Assembly: GCA_030743445.1 (NCBI GenBank)
Contig: JASLSL010000074.1
Span: 1-12,820 of the forward strand
DNA length: 12,820 nt
Source of the DNA: Alphaproteobacteria bacterium
GTDB lineage: Bacteria > Pseudomonadota > Alphaproteobacteria > UBA8366
Direction of reading: 5' to 3'
Positions 12,163 to 12,820 of the stretch are shown in pieces. The notes under the pieces are model-generated. The model was given only the letters and a program-made list of their open reading frames with translations. It was not told the DNA's origin and searched no databases. The first letter of the stretch is position 1. Every line of letters starts with the position of its first letter. The position numbers were made by a program, and so were the translations under genes.

Positions 12163-12820
12163 TCAGGCGTCCGCTTCCGGGGGCTGTGGCGGCAGGTGGC
12201 CGCTTTTGACGTACATGGTACAGCCTTCGTAGCTGAACGGGCGATGGCCGCTGCCGGAAGGGAAGCGAATCCAGGTGCCGGCGGGATAGTTGCCCTTCTC
12301 GTCGGTCAGCACGCCGTCGATGACGAAGATTTCCTCGCCGAGTGGGTGCGGGTGGAACGGAAAGCGGGTTCCGGGCGCATAACGGCTGAGGCGCACATTC
12401 TCCTCGCCGTACTGATGCAGCGGCAGGAAGGTAAAACCTTCGGCCTCGTGCGCCTGCCATTCGGCGGAATTGGTGTCGACCACCACCTGCTTGTCGTCGC
12501 CGTCCTGGAATTGGCGCAGCTTGACGAAGATCGTGCAGCCTTCCTTCGAGGACGGCGCGTGGGCCGTGCCCTTGGGGTTGCGCACGTAGGTGCCGGCCGG
12601 ATAGTCGCCGGTCTCGTCGGAAAACGTGCCCTCGAGCACCAGGAACTCCTCGCCCGCACCGTGTTCGTGTTCCGGGAACGAGCTGCCGGGCGCGAAGCGC
12701 ACGATGGTCGTCGCCCGCGCGACCTCGTCGCCGTCGCGCTCCAACATCTTGCGCTCGACCCCTTCCGAGGGCGAGGCGACCCATTCCATCTCGTTGGTAT
12801 CGGCCTCGGCGAGGCGGTTC
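12163..12820 (-). CDS. Tandem ChrR-type cupin protein, N-terminus outside the window
   Basis: At least 208 residues with two similar cupin domains. In numbering from the ATG at 12789-12787, the first has HEHGAGEEF (H41, H43, E47) and H77; the second has HPHPLGEEI (H146, H148, E152) and H182. Each runs PG-x3-FP to EGCT and contains YPAGT. These His/His/Glu/His sets are the usual cupin metal site. The layout matches the ChrR cupin family, named after the C-terminal domain of the zinc anti-sigma factor ChrR, but free-standing tandem forms like this lack the anti-sigma domain and are of unknown function. The frame stays open upstream to the window edge and reads ADTNEMEW, which parallels the VVVDTNSAEW opening the second repeat. 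The real start is therefore probably beyond 12820. Confidence 0.85.
   Translation of the reverse strand, partial: NRLAEADTNEMEWVASPSEGVERKMLERDGDEVARATTIVRFAPGSSFPEHEHGAGEEFLVLEGTFSDETGDYPAGTYVRNPKGTAHAPSSKEGCTIFVKLRQFQDGDDKQVVVDTNSAEWQAHEAEGFTFLPLHQYGEENVRLSRYAPGTRFPFHPHPLGEEIFVIDGVLTDEKGNYPAGTWIRFPSGSGHRPFSYEGCTMYVKSGHLPPQPPEADA

Overview
The window is a gene-dense, GC-rich stretch of bacterial chromosome. The glmU-glmS pair, the protein sequences of Gor, Gph and the tandem ChrR-type cupin, and the GT41 (SPINDLY-type) glycosyltransferase all look alphaproteobacterial, most like a free-living Rhodospirillales-type organism. That placement is an inference from protein style; there is no rRNA or other marker here. 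Intergenic gaps are very short (convergent genes separated by 3, 7 and 10 nt), so the 600-bp gap around the tRNA stands out.

Layout. (1) 1-640: 3' end of a GT41 O-GlcNAc-transferase-like gene, followed by a 102-bp dispersed-repeat element with terminal inverted repeats and internal hairpins (642-743). (2) 767-3963, minus strand: a three-gene operon, in transcription order an LLM-class (luciferase-like) flavin oxidoreductase, an SdhA/FrdA-family flavoprotein, and a stand-alone [2Fe-2S] ferredoxin equal to only the first half of SdhB/FrdB. The flavoprotein has lost the FAD-linking His and several dicarboxylate-binding residues, so this is the best candidate for an undescribed redox system. (3) 4002-4225: tRNA-Val(CAC) on the minus strand with its own promoter, and a 19-bp copy of the tRNA 3' end 96 bp downstream, as at an integration site. 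(4) 4226-4776: a long intergenic region with an AT-rich island and a well-spaced sigma-54 promoter in front of (5) a small degenerate GIY-YIG-like protein (4777-5184). (6) gph (minus, 5192-5887), divergent from (7) glmU-glmS (5998-9218), the UDP-GlcNAc supply operon; GlmU has substitutions at uridylyltransferase metal-site positions. (8) 9290-10336: two c-type cytochrome genes; the second carries an in-frame TAA before its heme-ligand Met. (9) 10347-10691 minus: a thioredoxin-like [2Fe-2S] ferredoxin, divergent from (10) gor, glutathione reductase (10780-12159). (11) 12163-12820 minus: a tandem ChrR-type cupin cut off by the window edge.

How the parts work together. glmU and glmS carry out the first and the last two steps of UDP-GlcNAc synthesis, and UDP-GlcNAc is the donor used by GT41 enzymes, so the two ends of the first 9 kb may be metabolically linked, though nothing in the sequence shows co-regulation. 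The rest is rich in redox functions (flavoprotein, two different ferredoxins, two cytochromes c, glutathione reductase) without a single pathway tying them together. No CRISPR array, transposase, phage gene or rRNA is present.
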